From an uncultured Finegoldia sp. (GTDB lineage: Bacteria; Bacillota; Clostridia; Tissierellales; Peptoniphilaceae), in the NCBI RefSeq assembly GCF_947252345.1, contig NZ_CAMXVC010000001.1, forward strand, positions 1-64,000: a DNA stretch of 64,000 nucleotides, written 5' to 3'. A program made the translations under genes and the position numbers. The notes beneath the pieces are model-generated. The model was given only the letters and a program-made list of their open reading frames with translations. It did no database searches and was not told the DNA's origin. Every line of letters starts with the position of its first letter. Position 1 is the first letter of the stretch. Shown in pieces: positions 24,766 through 33,897 of this stretch.

Positions 24766-26925
24766 TTAATCACCTTCCTTTATCTTTGTCATTAAATTTT
24801 TTTCGTTCTTTTTTATGTTGATAATTTCATATACAAAACAAACAATAACGCTAGGAGTGTACATCAATAAACAGACCAATAATTTTTTTAAATTCCATCC
24901 GTCTTTTGGCTCATAAAATTCAAAACTTCTAAAATACATCGTGAATAGTATTATCAGATAGCAAATGATAACACTTGCGATAACTCCCAGTAAAATCTTA
25001 ATTATTTTATATTTATGAATGGATTTAAAATCATAGCCAAACAATCTTGAAACATAGATTTTTTGTCCATAATTATAAAAATATGATTCTTCATCTATTT
25101 TTATCGTTACAAACAATATTAAAACCGATAGCAAAAATCCTAAAAAATATATGGTCGTTTCTGTTTTATACATTTCTATTTTTTCAACGACTTCGTCATA
25201 TACGCTCGTGACGAAAAGTATATAGTCAGATGATTGTGTTTTTTGAATGGCCGGTTTTAAATAATCATAGCCCTTATTCGGATTTGGGATGTAGGGATGA
25301 AACTTGCCGTTAACCAGTGACGGTATTTTAATCTCTCTGGTAGGTGCTAATTCTTTGCCATTTACCATAACCAAAACATAATTAAATATATCTGGACTAA
25401 TTATATTTTGCTGGCAATCAAACGTAAAAACATACTGCTTTTTCTTGATTTTGATGTATTTCTCACTGACATCGTCTTTTTGATTCACGCAATTAAAAAT
25501 ATGTGATTTTCTTATATTTTGCTTGTCAAATTCCGTTATTGTAATATTTTCAGGAACAAATACAATCCATTCATCAGAATTTGGCGTATGAGTCGTCAGT
25601 GGCTTGTCTTGTGAATCAATCAAGTTGGTTGTTCCGAGGTAATTTTTGTTAACATAAGCAAACCTACCTCTAAAAGCCTGTTTGTTTAAATATTCATCAT
25701 CATTTTCATATTGAATATTTGGCGCGAAGAAAAGTATTGCCCCTTTAGAGTCCAATTCGTCCCACAAGCTGTTTAACTTTGGTGCGACGATTTTTTCAAA
25801 TTTATCATCATTTTCAACATAAGTCCACGGCCACGCACAAGCTATGTTTGCGTAATTTTTCGATTTTTCCCACGCATCAAAAAATGATGTAGATGCAAGG
25901 TAGTCGTTCAATCCAAACAAAGTTACTGTAAAAAGATACAAGACGACAGACAATGAGAACACTTTGAAAATAACAGGGCTTGTTTTGTATATTTTTTTGT
26001 AGCCTTTTAGCCACGAAATGGTGCTGACATTTTTAACTCTGAAGTAAAGCATAAGAAAATACATTAGTGTCAATAAAATTCCCATTAAAACAAGTGATAT
26101 GAATATTTGTTTGACGGCTATTGCAAAGCCAATCATCGAGTCCGGGTGTGTCAAATAAAACAACACGCCAAGCAATGCCATCAACGAAATCAATATTGGA
26201 ATTTTCAACAAATTCATCGCCTTCTTACAGCAAAAACTCATTTTGTCATGACCCAATAGAGAAATTATAGATATTTCCTTGGAAATTGATGAATTGTAAA
26301 TTACAACGCTGAACGCCAAAGCAAAAACAATTATTAAAATAAGCATCGCGTATAATATGGCTTGTTTTTGTGTGATTTCACTGGCAACTGAAAAAGATTT
26401 GTCAATTGTGGCATCAATTCCCAATTCTTTTCTACCATTTAATTCGTCGATAAATTTCCCAATATTAGAAGGCATTCCTTTAATGTGATAATCTCCATTA
26501 AAAGTGTGATTTTCAATCTTAGAATATTCAACAAAATCAACTTCCTTGCTTGTCAAAATACTGTGCTCGGTTACATTTTTGAATCTATTAATTCCGTTGT
26601 AATTTTCATCGATATCAATGTTCTTAAATGATTTCTTAAACCACCTCGCATCATCAAGATAAACAAATATATTTATTTTCTGTTTTTCTTTTAATGAGTT
26701 TTTGGGTTTGTAAACTTCTTTTATGAAACTAATTTTGTTTTTCTTAGCAATTTTTTGAATTTCAAGAATGTTTTTTTCAGTATTTTGTGGCTTAGTGGTT
26801 ATATTCACAGTGGTGTCGAACTCTCTTATAAAAAACTCCATCAAACGTGAGTTCTTGTAAGAGAAAAATCCTAACCCCACAGCAAAAATCAACAAAAATG
26901 TCAATAAGCGTATTATTTTTTTCAT
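24766..26925 (-). CDS. Bacteriocin-associated integral membrane protein
   Basis: A 719-residue protein with an N-terminal helix, an extracytoplasmic region (about 35-185), three helices around 190-300, a further helix near 325, a second external region and three C-terminal helices. This matches the size and layout of the bacteriocin-associated immunity membrane proteins (DUF1430 type, FtsX-like permease architecture). With the ATPase at 24091 it should form an efflux or protection complex. No bacteriocin precursor gene is seen next to it. Confidence 0.75.
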   Translation of the reverse strand: MKKIIRLLTFLLIFAVGLGFFSYKNSRLMEFFIREFDTTVNITTKPQNTEKNILEIQKIAKKNKISFIKEVYKPKNSLKEKQKINIFVYLDDARWFKKSFKNIDIDENYNGINRFKNVTEHSILTSKEVDFVEYSKIENHTFNGDYHIKGMPSNIGKFIDELNGRKELGIDATIDKSFSVASEITQKQAILYAMLILIIVFALAFSVVIYNSSISKEISIISLLGHDKMSFCCKKAMNLLKIPILISLMALLGVLFYLTHPDSMIGFAIAVKQIFISLVLMGILLTLMYFLMLYFRVKNVSTISWLKGYKKIYKTSPVIFKVFSLSVVLYLFTVTLFGLNDYLASTSFFDAWEKSKNYANIACAWPWTYVENDDKFEKIVAPKLNSLWDELDSKGAILFFAPNIQYENDDEYLNKQAFRGRFAYVNKNYLGTTNLIDSQDKPLTTHTPNSDEWIVFVPENITITEFDKQNIRKSHIFNCVNQKDDVSEKYIKIKKKQYVFTFDCQQNIISPDIFNYVLVMVNGKELAPTREIKIPSLVNGKFHPYIPNPNKGYDYLKPAIQKTQSSDYILFVTSVYDEVVEKIEMYKTETTIYFLGFLLSVLILFVTIKIDEESYFYNYGQKIYVSRLFGYDFKSIHKYKIIKILLGVIASVIICYLIILFTMYFRSFEFYEPKDGWNLKKLLVCLLMYTPSVIVCFVYEIINIKKNEKNLMTKIKEGD

Positions 26926-26952
26926 AAACTATTCCCCCTTATGACTTGCCAA

Positions 26953-26990
26953 TAAAAAAACTAACCTTATAAAGTCATTATAGGTTAGTC
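26953..26990 (-). terminator. Terminator after the kinase of the pst operon
   Basis: ACTAACCTATAA and TTATAAGGTTAGT arms on the - strand with seven T, separating the pst/two-component operon from the bacteriocin-type ABC genes. Confidence 0.85.
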
Positions 26991-27044
26991 TTCAATATAA
27001 GAGATTAAGTTTTTTTGTATAAATTCTTGCTTTTTTCTTTCTTT

Positions 27045-28127
27045 TTAATAAACTGGAATGTTTACATTTGCAATTACCCAATTATCTTTATTGCACACAT
27101 CAAATTTTCCATTCAAATGCGCTACAATATCATTTACAATTGTAAGCCCAACTCCTGAGCCGCTGTTTTTCAAGCGATTTCGTGACATATCTCCGCGATA
27201 AAATTTATTTTTCACCAATTTCCAATCTACGTTTAAATTATTTTCGATTTCATTTTTAACCGTCAAATTTAATGATTTATCCTTTATCCCAACTTCAACA
27301 ATAATGGTCGTACCCTTTTTTGAGTATTTGGTCGCATTCGATACCAAATTATCCAAAATCCTCACGAGTAATTCAGGGTCTGTATTAATTTCTTTGCCGG
27401 AAGCATTTGCAAATCTAATATCCAAATCGTTATCGTTCACCAGTGTTTTTCTTTCTTCTTCCCATTGTTTTAAAAATAGCTCTGCATCAAACTTTTTGAT
27501 GTTGATTGGAATTTCATTTAAATTGAATTTCAAATAGGAGAAGAAATCCTCGCTCAAACTGTTTAGTGATTTCACATTTTCGTATATAACTTTTATGAAC
27601 TTTTTTTGTTGCTCATAAGTTAAATTGTCTTCATCGTAAAGCAACGTTGAATATCCCAACAAATTTGACAGAGGCGTTTTGATATCGTGTGCCAAATACG
27701 TCAGCAAATCCGTTTTTTCCTTATATGCCAGTTCATAATTATTTTCCATCTCTAAAATTTGTTTTCTGATATTGATGAAATCCAATCTTTCGTTGGATAG
27801 AGATTCGTGAAATTCTTTTATATCGGGATTTTCGCCCTTAATGTATTTAATTCCAGATACAAAATACTCGCGATATTTTTCAAATTGTTTGTTCTGAATG
27901 TAAAAACATCCGATGGTTATTACAATTGCGCCTAGCATAATGAAAAAGTAATGACCAAATCCAAAATAAATCTTATATATTGAACTCAACTCGGCTTCTG
28001 TGTCAATATTGTAAATTATCAAGCTGTCTATCAATTGATGAAAAGCAAATGTAATAAAAATTCCAACAGCTATCCATAAGCATTGATACAGAATAATTCT
28101 TTTAATATATGAATTTTCTTTACGCAT
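27045..28127 (-). CDS. Sensor histidine kinase
   Basis: A 360-residue kinase with two N-terminal helices (about 10-30 and 52-72) and only a short external loop. The H-box is LTYLAHDIKTPLSNLLGYS. N-box (LDNLVSNATKYSKKG) and G-box (GSGVGLTIVNDIV) motifs are complete. It overlaps the response regulator gene by 8 nt. A small sensor loop suggests sensing through another membrane protein, perhaps the Pst permease (inference). Confidence 0.9.
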   Translation of the reverse strand: MRKENSYIKRIILYQCLWIAVGIFITFAFHQLIDSLIIYNIDTEAELSSIYKIYFGFGHYFFIMLGAIVITIGCFYIQNKQFEKYREYFVSGIKYIKGENPDIKEFHESLSNERLDFINIRKQILEMENNYELAYKEKTDLLTYLAHDIKTPLSNLLGYSTLLYDEDNLTYEQQKKFIKVIYENVKSLNSLSEDFFSYLKFNLNEIPINIKKFDAELFLKQWEEERKTLVNDNDLDIRFANASGKEINTDPELLVRILDNLVSNATKYSKKGTTIIVEVGIKDKSLNLTVKNEIENNLNVDWKLVKNKFYRGDMSRNRLKNSGSGVGLTIVNDIVAHLNGKFDVCNKDNWVIANVNIPVY

Positions 28128-28821
28128 TAATCTTATACCCCACTCCCCATATTGTCTTTATTATAGAACTTATTCCGCATTGTTCGAATTTAGCTCGTAT
28201 TCTTCTTATGTGAACCATAACTGGATTTACCTCTGTTGACAGCACTTCATCTTTCCAAATTTTGTAATGTATTTCATCCATATTGTGAACATCGTCTGGT
28301 TTTTCCATCAACAGCCATAAAATTTCAAATTCTTTCGGCGTTAAAATTATTTCTATTTCATTATAAAAGCTTTTATGCGTTTTTCTGTTCAATCGCAAAC
28401 TTCCTACAACGAGTTCGTCACGTTCGTGTTCTTCATTGTCTAAAGATTTTACAGAAGAAAATTCATAGCTTCTCCTGAGATTTGACTTAATCCTGGCGAC
28501 TAATTCTGTTGGCTCAAAGGGTTTTATGATATAGTCATCTGCGCCCATATTTAATCCTTGTACTTTATGAATAGAATCTTCCAGAGCAGTGAGCATAATT
28601 ATTGGAATTGTGGATTTTTCTCGTATTTGTTTGCATATCTCAAACCCATTTATATCTGGAAGCAATAAGTCCAAAAGTATTAAATCATAGTGAGCTCGAT
28701 TGAAACTTTCTACTGCTTTTTTACCTGTGTGAAAAATTTCTATTTCCCATCCTTCTGGAATCAAATACATCTTAATTAATTCTGATAAATCAATGTCATC
28801 TTCAACTACCATAATTTTCAT
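28120..28821 (-). CDS. OmpR-family response regulator
   Basis: A 233-residue regulator. Receiver: acidic VEDD, phosphoacceptor in LILLDLLLPD, Lys in DYIIKPFEP. Winged helix: TPKEFEILWLL through TIWGVGYKI. It begins 29 nt after pstB with its own GAGGG site, so it appears to be cotranscribed with the phosphate transporter. It is the likely PhoP-equivalent of this locus. Confidence 0.9.
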   Translation of the reverse strand: MKIMVVEDDIDLSELIKMYLIPEGWEIEIFHTGKKAVESFNRAHYDLILLDLLLPDINGFEICKQIREKSTIPIIMLTALEDSIHKVQGLNMGADDYIIKPFEPTELVARIKSNLRRSYEFSSVKSLDNEEHERDELVVGSLRLNRKTHKSFYNEIEIILTPKEFEILWLLMEKPDDVHNMDEIHYKIWKDEVLSTEVNPVMVHIRRIRAKFEQCGISSIIKTIWGVGYKINA

Positions 28822-28850
28822 ATTTGCCCTCGTGTTTTAATTTTATATTT

Positions 28851-29528
28851 TTATATTTCATCGTTTTCAACCAAATTTTTATCTTCAATGAACAAAATTC
28901 TATCGGAAATTCTCTTTGCTTGGTCTGCGTTGTGTGTGGAAATTATTATCGTGTAGTTTTGTGACAGATTTTTCAACAGATTTTCTATCGCCAATGTGTT
29001 TTGCAAATCCAGTGATGAGCAAGGCTCATCGAATATCAATATTTTGGGATTTGTTGTGAGCATTCTGGCTATGCAGAGTCTCTGTTTTTGTCCTCCCGAT
29101 AGTTTGTTGGCGTTCATTTTCAGATTGTCTTTTAATTCTTCGTACAAATTCACGCTTTTGAGTATTTGCTCTATTTCCGTTTTTTTGTCGTAATTTTTGC
29201 CGTGAAAATACTCCAATGTATATGTCAGATTTTTTTCGATGGACATATCAAATACTGTGGAATCTTGAAACAGCATTGAGATTTGTCTTCTCAAATCAAT
29301 TAGTTTGTATTGTGAGATGTCTGTGCCATCGAATAGTATTTCTCCCGAATATTGTCCGCCATTTTCTGTCAAAAATCCGTTCAAGCACGACAAGAATGTC
29401 GATTTTCCCGAGCCTGAATTTCCCATTATGCTTATTATTTCTTTTTCTTCTACTGTCAAGTTTACATTTTCAAGTACGTTTTTTTCTCTGTAGGATATCG
29501 ACAGATTATTTATTTGTAATATGCTCAA
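28851..29528 (-). CDS. pstB: Phosphate ABC transporter ATP-binding protein
   Basis: A 225-residue ATPase, shorter than the usual 250-270 of PstB. Walker A GNSGSGKST, a Q-loop in MLFQDSTVF, signature LSGGQKQRLCIAR and Walker B ILIFDEPCSSLD are present. It overlaps the end of pstA by 23 nt. Assignment as PstB rests mainly on position after pstSCA; on its own it is a generic importer ATPase. Confidence 0.85.
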   Translation of the reverse strand: MSILQINNLSISYREKNVLENVNLTVEEKEIISIMGNSGSGKSTFLSCLNGFLTENGGQYSGEILFDGTDISQYKLIDLRRQISMLFQDSTVFDMSIEKNLTYTLEYFHGKNYDKKTEIEQILKSVNLYEELKDNLKMNANKLSGGQKQRLCIARMLTTNPKILIFDEPCSSLDLQNTLAIENLLKNLSQNYTIIISTHNADQAKRISDRILFIEDKNLVENDEI

Positions 29529-30357
29529 TTAATTTTCCTCCTGAAAACACCAATACGATGTATGCCAATATGTGAATGAACACCAAAATCATAATCAACA
29601 CAAACGCTGTTGCGTAAGCTTTTTCAACTGCGATTGATTGGCTAAGCAGCATATGCAAATGAAATGGCAGTGCTGTAACCGGTTTGAACAAGCTTATAGA
29701 GTTGTTCATAAACACCGCTCCCGTTAACAATAGCGGGGCTGTCGCTCCTATCGCATAGCTTCCCGCCAAAAGCGAGATTGTGATTACATTTCTTGAAATC
29801 ATCGGCAATATCAGTTTTCTTATCATATATGTCGTGTCGATTCCGAGCGACAAACTGTCTTTTATCGTTGCGTTGTTGATTTCCATGATTGATTTTTCGA
29901 TGTTCACTTCGACAAATGGAAACACAATCAGAGAAAGTGCGATTGACGCTGTGAGTAGACTTTTGGAAATGTTGAGTGTAACGATGAAAAATCCGTAGAC
30001 AAACATTCCGATGATTATCGACGGCACCGATGCAATGCACTGAATTATAAGCGAAATAATTGATTTTAAAATTTCTGCTCTGCAGTAAAAAACTCGATAA
30101 ATTGCACAGGAAACTCCGAGCAAACTCGATAACATCATCGCTATTATCATCAACCAAAATGACCCGATTATGCTGGATTTTATTCCTCCCGCAGTTCCCA
30201 GAGGAAGCCCTTGTGGGTTTTGCGTGAGAAATTCGATGTTAACCGAGGATAAGCCTTTTGATATTAAAAACATCATTATTTTAAATATAAACAAAAACAC
30301 GATTGCAAATGATAGATACACCCACAATTTAATCAAAAAATCCTTAAATTTAATCAT
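29506..30357 (-). CDS. pstA: Phosphate ABC transporter permease
   Basis: A 283-residue permease with six membrane helices and the PstA-type segments GLPLGTAGGIKSSIIGSFWL and ASVPSIIIGMFVYG. The EAA-like loop carries the sequence SLGIDTTYMIRKLILP. It overlaps pstC by 8 nt and pstB by 23 nt. With PstC it forms the phosphate channel in the membrane. Confidence 0.92.
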   Translation of the reverse strand: MIKFKDFLIKLWVYLSFAIVFLFIFKIMMFLISKGLSSVNIEFLTQNPQGLPLGTAGGIKSSIIGSFWLMIIAMMLSSLLGVSCAIYRVFYCRAEILKSIISLIIQCIASVPSIIIGMFVYGFFIVTLNISKSLLTASIALSLIVFPFVEVNIEKSIMEINNATIKDSLSLGIDTTYMIRKLILPMISRNVITISLLAGSYAIGATAPLLLTGAVFMNNSISLFKPVTALPFHLHMLLSQSIAVEKAYATAFVLIMILVFIHILAYIVLVFSGGKLIEHITNK

Positions 30358-31210
30358 AATGAACCCTCTTTTTGTTCAACACAAACACAATCAAATCCAC
30401 AATAATCACAAAGACCAAAAGCACAAACGAGCTTGCGTAGAGCGAATGATAGTGCAAACTTCCAACTTCGCTCATTCCAACTTCAAGTGCAATTAGCGAT
30501 GCTATTGTCTCTGCTTTCGACAAAATTTTCGGAAAAATCGGTGCGTTTCCTATCACCATCATCACCGCCATTGTCTCGCCGATGGCTCTCGAAAATGCTA
30601 GCAAAAATCCGCTCACAGCGTTTCTTACGCTTTGTTTGAGTACGATTTTTCTGATGAAATATTCCCTGCTCACCGCAAAACAATCGGACTGTTTTTTGTA
30701 TTTTTGTTTTGTCTTTTCAAAAGTTTCAGTCAACACTTCAACGAAATACGGCAATATCATTATCGACAAAATCACACTCGCCGCTAGAACTGATTCCCCG
30801 GCGGCCATTTTGAGATTTTTTTCCAAGAATTTCACGACAACGAATAATCCGAAAAATCCGTAGACAATGGACGGAACTCCCGCCAATATTCTGACAATCC
30901 AGCTTATGAGCGTTTTGAGTTTTTTGTCTGTGTAGAACACAATCATCAAACTCAACCCGTAGCTAATCGGAAAAGAAAACAAACACGCCAACAGCGCAAT
31001 GTAAAAACTCGCAAGAATTATGTTGAACGCTCCGAAATTATCGTCCATCGAGCTCCACACATTTTCGAACAAAAATTTAAACGCACTGTACTGTCTGAAA
31101 AAAGGCAGCGATTCTTTTAGCACAAAGCCAATCAAAATCAAAAGCACCGATATGGAAAACAATGTAAAAATACAGACCAAGCTTTTAAATATGTTGTTTT
31201 TTATTTTCAT
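30350..31210 (-). CDS. pstC: Phosphate ABC transporter permease
   Basis: A 286-residue permease with six helices, including the PstC motifs LAGVPSIVYGFFGLFVV and AFSRAIGETMAVMMVIGNA. It follows pstS after a short intergenic hairpin and leads into pstA with an 8-nt overlap. Confidence 0.93.
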   Translation of the reverse strand: MKIKNNIFKSLVCIFTLFSISVLLILIGFVLKESLPFFRQYSAFKFLFENVWSSMDDNFGAFNIILASFYIALLACLFSFPISYGLSLMIVFYTDKKLKTLISWIVRILAGVPSIVYGFFGLFVVVKFLEKNLKMAAGESVLAASVILSIMILPYFVEVLTETFEKTKQKYKKQSDCFAVSREYFIRKIVLKQSVRNAVSGFLLAFSRAIGETMAVMMVIGNAPIFPKILSKAETIASLIALEVGMSEVGSLHYHSLYASSFVLLVFVIIVDLIVFVLNKKRVHYD

Positions 31211-31237
31211 AACTCATCCTCTACTTTTTTATGTACA

Positions 31238-31266
31238 AAAAGCAAAGTGAAAAATCACTTTGCCTT
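31238..31266 (-). terminator. Hairpin between pstS and pstC
   Basis: GCAAAGTGA and TCACTTTGC arms with a TTTT loop and TTTTTG behind on the - strand. It lies directly after pstS and probably reduces transcription of pstCAB relative to the binding protein. Confidence 0.8.
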
Positions 31267-31272
31267 TAAATT

Positions 31273-32193
31273 TTATTTGCTTGGAATGAATCCCATATCT
31301 TTTATAATTTCTTTTCCTTCTTTTGAGTTCAAATAATCAATAAAAAGTTGTTCTGTCTTTGTCAAATTACCGCTTTTCATAATAATCAACGGTCTTGAAA
31401 TATAATACGATTTGTTCAAAATATTTTCTTCTGTTGGTTCTACTCCGTCGACTTTCAAAGGAATTAATTTGCCTTTATTTTGGTTTGCAATTCCAAATGA
31501 CGCGTATCCTATTGCGTTAGGATTTTCGATTATTTTCGCAACCAATGCTCCCATTGTAGGTGCTTGAATTGCGTCTTGTCTGACTTTTACATCCTTCATA
31601 ACTTTCTTTTGGAAAACTTCGTGAGCTCCTCCGCTCAAATCACGAGTTACAACTACGATGTCTTCTTTTGGAAGAGAAGGGTCTAAGTCGCTCCATTTTT
31701 TGTATTCGCCGGAGAAAATCTTCACGATTTCTTCCTTCGTCAAATTACCCTTTTTTTCGGCGATTACTTTGTTCATCGGATTAACTGCGAGAGTCAAAGC
31801 ATCAAGTCCAAGCTTGTATTCCTTGAAATCTTTTACTTTTTCTTTTTCCTTGTCCTTTACATCACGAGCTAACATACCGAAGTTTGCTACATTGTCCAAC
31901 ACAGCCTTCACTCCTGCACCCGAGCCACCAGCTGATACATAAATTGTGATGTTTTTCTCTGGCAACGATGGGTCAACTTTGTTCCACGTCACGTTTTTTT
32001 CGATGAAATTTGTGGAAATTTTGCTGATAACCGGTGCTAATGTAGATGAACCGCTGAAACTGATTTCATAATTTTCTTTTGATTCAGCTTGTTTTTGATT
32101 AGAGTCTTTTGATTGTTGATTGTTGTTGGCGCAACCTGTAAATCCTATCGCCATAACCATCATCAAAACCAATAATTTACAAAGCTTTTTCAT
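31273..32193 (-). CDS. pstS: Phosphate-binding lipoprotein
   Basis: A 306-residue periplasmic-type binding protein with a lipoprotein signal (lipobox FTGC, acylated Cys near residue 20). The phosphate-site motifs GSSTLAPVI, SAGGSGAGVKA and RDLSGGAHEVF are those of PstS. It is the first gene of pstSCAB-response regulator-kinase. A -10 TATAAT lies upstream without a good -35, as expected for an activated promoter, and a 28-bp palindrome lies further upstream. No phoU is in the window. Confidence 0.94.
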   Translation of the reverse strand: MKKLCKLLVLMMVMAIGFTGCANNNQQSKDSNQKQAESKENYEISFSGSSTLAPVISKISTNFIEKNVTWNKVDPSLPEKNITIYVSAGGSGAGVKAVLDNVANFGMLARDVKDKEKEKVKDFKEYKLGLDALTLAVNPMNKVIAEKKGNLTKEEIVKIFSGEYKKWSDLDPSLPKEDIVVVTRDLSGGAHEVFQKKVMKDVKVRQDAIQAPTMGALVAKIIENPNAIGYASFGIANQNKGKLIPLKVDGVEPTEENILNKSYYISRPLIIMKSGNLTKTEQLFIDYLNSKEGKEIIKDMGFIPSK

Positions 32194-32257
32194 ATTAACT
32201 TCCTAAATTTTATGGTTTAATTATATCACATATTTTAATTTTCTATTTATAATTGGA

Positions 32258-32285
32258 TTCAATAAATAAGCGCTTATTTATTGAA
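32258..32285. promoter_or_regulatory. 28-bp perfect palindrome between pstS and 32370
   Basis: TTCAATAAATAAGC followed at once by its exact reverse complement. It sits about 50 bp upstream of the pstS -10 (revcomp of ATTATA near 32221) and just upstream of the divergent promoter at 32297. It could be an operator for either or both genes. It is unlike the direct-repeat PhoP box of Bacillus. Confidence 0.6.
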
Positions 32286-32296
32286 ATGTTAAATAA

Positions 32297-32325
32297 TTGA
32301 GATTTTTGCAAATCGTTTTGATAAT
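32297..32325 (+). promoter_or_regulatory. Promoter of the AhpD-like gene
   Basis: TTGAGA (32297-32302) and GATAAT (32320-32325), spacer 17 nt, followed by an AAAGGAGG ribosome site at the gene start. Confidence 0.5.
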
Positions 32326-32369
32326 ATTATATTGAAAAGACAATTCGTTGTCGAAAAAAGGAGGCAATT

Positions 32370-32696
32370 ATGGACAGTAAACAAGTATTAGCTGAAAATT
32401 CAAAATTATTTGGCGAACATTTGCCAAATGTCGCTAAGAATTTCTCTGGAATGTGCGGAGAAATTTTCAAGGACGGAAAATTATCTTTGAAAGAAAAAGA
32501 GTTGATTGCTCTTGCAATCGGGATAACAGTTAAATGTGACGGATGTATCGTTCATCACACTAAGGGTTGTTTGGATGCAGGATGCACGATGGAAGAAATT
32601 TCTGAAATGATGGAAGTTTGCGTGGCAATGGGTGGAGGTCCTGCTGCGGTTTACGCTGGCAAATCCCTTCGAATCGCAGAGGAATTGAGCAAATAA
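32370..32696 (+). CDS. Carboxymuconolactone decarboxylase/AhpD-like protein
   Basis: A 108-residue all-helical protein of the CMD/AhpD family. The redox motif CDGCIVHH has the Cys-x-x-Cys plus His arrangement used by AhpD-type peroxidase adaptors, which supports a thiol-peroxidase role over decarboxylation. The monocistronic unit has its own promoter and terminator and lies next to msrAB, another oxidative-damage gene. Confidence 0.88.
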   Translation: MDSKQVLAENSKLFGEHLPNVAKNFSGMCGEIFKDGKLSLKEKELIALAIGITVKCDGCIVHHTKGCLDAGCTMEEISEMMEVCVAMGGGPAAVYAGKSLRIAEELSK

Positions 32697-32704
32697 TTTT
32701 TGAA

Positions 32705-32733
32705 AACTAACTGTGTGTGCAGTTAGTTTTTTT
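32705..32733 (+). terminator. Terminator of the AhpD-like gene
   Basis: AACTAACTG and CAGTTAGTT, 9-bp stem, followed by a run of seven T. Confidence 0.85.
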
Positions 32734-32793
32734 GTGTGCAATTTTATTTGACTAAGATTTTTTCGTGAGGGTATAATTATTGAGAGGTGAAAA

Positions 32794-33738
32794 ATGAAAT
32801 TTATTGAAAAAAGTACAATTTATTTGGCTGGTGGATGTTTTTGGGGCGTTGAAGCTTATTTCAAAAAATTAGACGGCGTCATTGATACCGACACAGGTTA
32901 TGCGAATGGCGACGGAAATGACACCGACTACAAGAAAATAAAACAAACTCACCACGCTGAAACCGTGAGAATTGTCTACGATAAAAACAGGTTGGATTTG
33001 GCTGAGATTTTGCTGCACTATTTCAGAATTATAAATCCAACTTCTGTGAATAAACAGGGAAATGATGTCGGCGAACAATACCGAACTGGAATTTTCTACG
33101 AAGACGAGAATGATTTGAAGATTATCAATTCCGTGATGAAATTCATTCAATCAAAATACGATGAGAAGCTAACTGTTTTAGTTGAACAGCTCAGAAATTT
33201 TGTGTTGGCTGAGGATTATCACCAAGATTATTTGGACAAAAATCCGGGCGGATATTGCCACATCAATTTGAACGCTTTTGATGAGGATTTGGACACAACT
33301 GAATACAAAAAAATGTCCGATGAAGAATTGAAACAAAATCTATCCGATGTGAGCTATCGCGTCACTCAAAACGCAGCGACTGAACGACCTCACACGTCTT
33401 GTTTTAATGATTTCGATGAAAAGGGAATTTTTGTGGACATCACAAGTGGAGAGCCGCTTTTTTCTTCAAAGGACAAATACGATGCGGGTTGTGGTTGGCC
33501 TTCGTTTACAAAGACAATCACATCAAATTCTGTGAATTACTCCGAGGATAACAAGTTGTCACGAGTTCGAACTGAGGTCAGGAGCAAACACGCTGACAGC
33601 CATTTGGGCCACGTTTTCGATGACGGGCCTTCTGAAAAAGGCGGTCTGAGATACTGCATCAACGGTGCTAGTTTGAGATTTGTTCCGCTGGAAAAAATGG
33701 AGGAAGAAGGATACGGTCAGTACATTCCATTTGTGTAA
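32794..33738 (+). CDS. msrAB: Bifunctional methionine sulfoxide reductase A/B
   Basis: Reduces both S- and R-methionine sulfoxide in proteins. The MsrA domain (residues 1 to about 160) has the catalytic Cys in GGCFWGVEAYF. The MsrB domain (about 175-314) has CGWPSF and the catalytic Cys in RYCINGASLRF. The two zinc CxxC pairs of other MsrB proteins are absent, as is common in fused MsrAB. It lies downstream of the AhpD-like gene but has its own signals. Confidence 0.94.
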   Translation: MKFIEKSTIYLAGGCFWGVEAYFKKLDGVIDTDTGYANGDGNDTDYKKIKQTHHAETVRIVYDKNRLDLAEILLHYFRIINPTSVNKQGNDVGEQYRTGIFYEDENDLKIINSVMKFIQSKYDEKLTVLVEQLRNFVLAEDYHQDYLDKNPGGYCHINLNAFDEDLDTTEYKKMSDEELKQNLSDVSYRVTQNAATERPHTSCFNDFDEKGIFVDITSGEPLFSSKDKYDAGCGWPSFTKTITSNSVNYSEDNKLSRVRTEVRSKHADSHLGHVFDDGPSEKGGLRYCINGASLRFVPLEKMEEEGYGQYIPFV

Positions 33739-33744
33739 GTTTAT

Positions 33745-33770
33745 GGAGGAGGTCACCTCCTCTTTTTTTT
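33745..33770 (+). terminator. Terminator of msrAB
   Basis: GAGGAGG-TCA-CCTCCTC stem followed by eight or more T. Confidence 0.9.
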
Positions 33771-33771
33771 T

Positions 33772-33867
33772 GAAAATTTGCCGTGATTTCGTGTTTTTTT
33801 GTGTGAAAATTTGTCGTGATTTTTCCCATTTTAAAGTGTTTACAAATCAATCGAAAACTGGGATAAT
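33772..33867 (+). promoter_or_regulatory. DMT exporter promoter with upstream direct repeats
   Basis: TTTACA (33839-33844) and GATAAT (33862-33867) are 17 nt apart. GAAAATTTG-CGTGATTT occurs twice upstream, at 33772 and 33805, 33 bp apart (about three helical turns). The repeats are candidate activator or repressor sites. Confidence 0.5.
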
Positions 33868-33897
33868 ATATCTGATATAAATTAAGAGGAGGAGAAA

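Noticed and set aside
33370..33738. MsrB domain thought broken because zinc cysteines are missing
   Set aside because: Fused MsrAB proteins commonly lack them, and the catalytic Cys is present.
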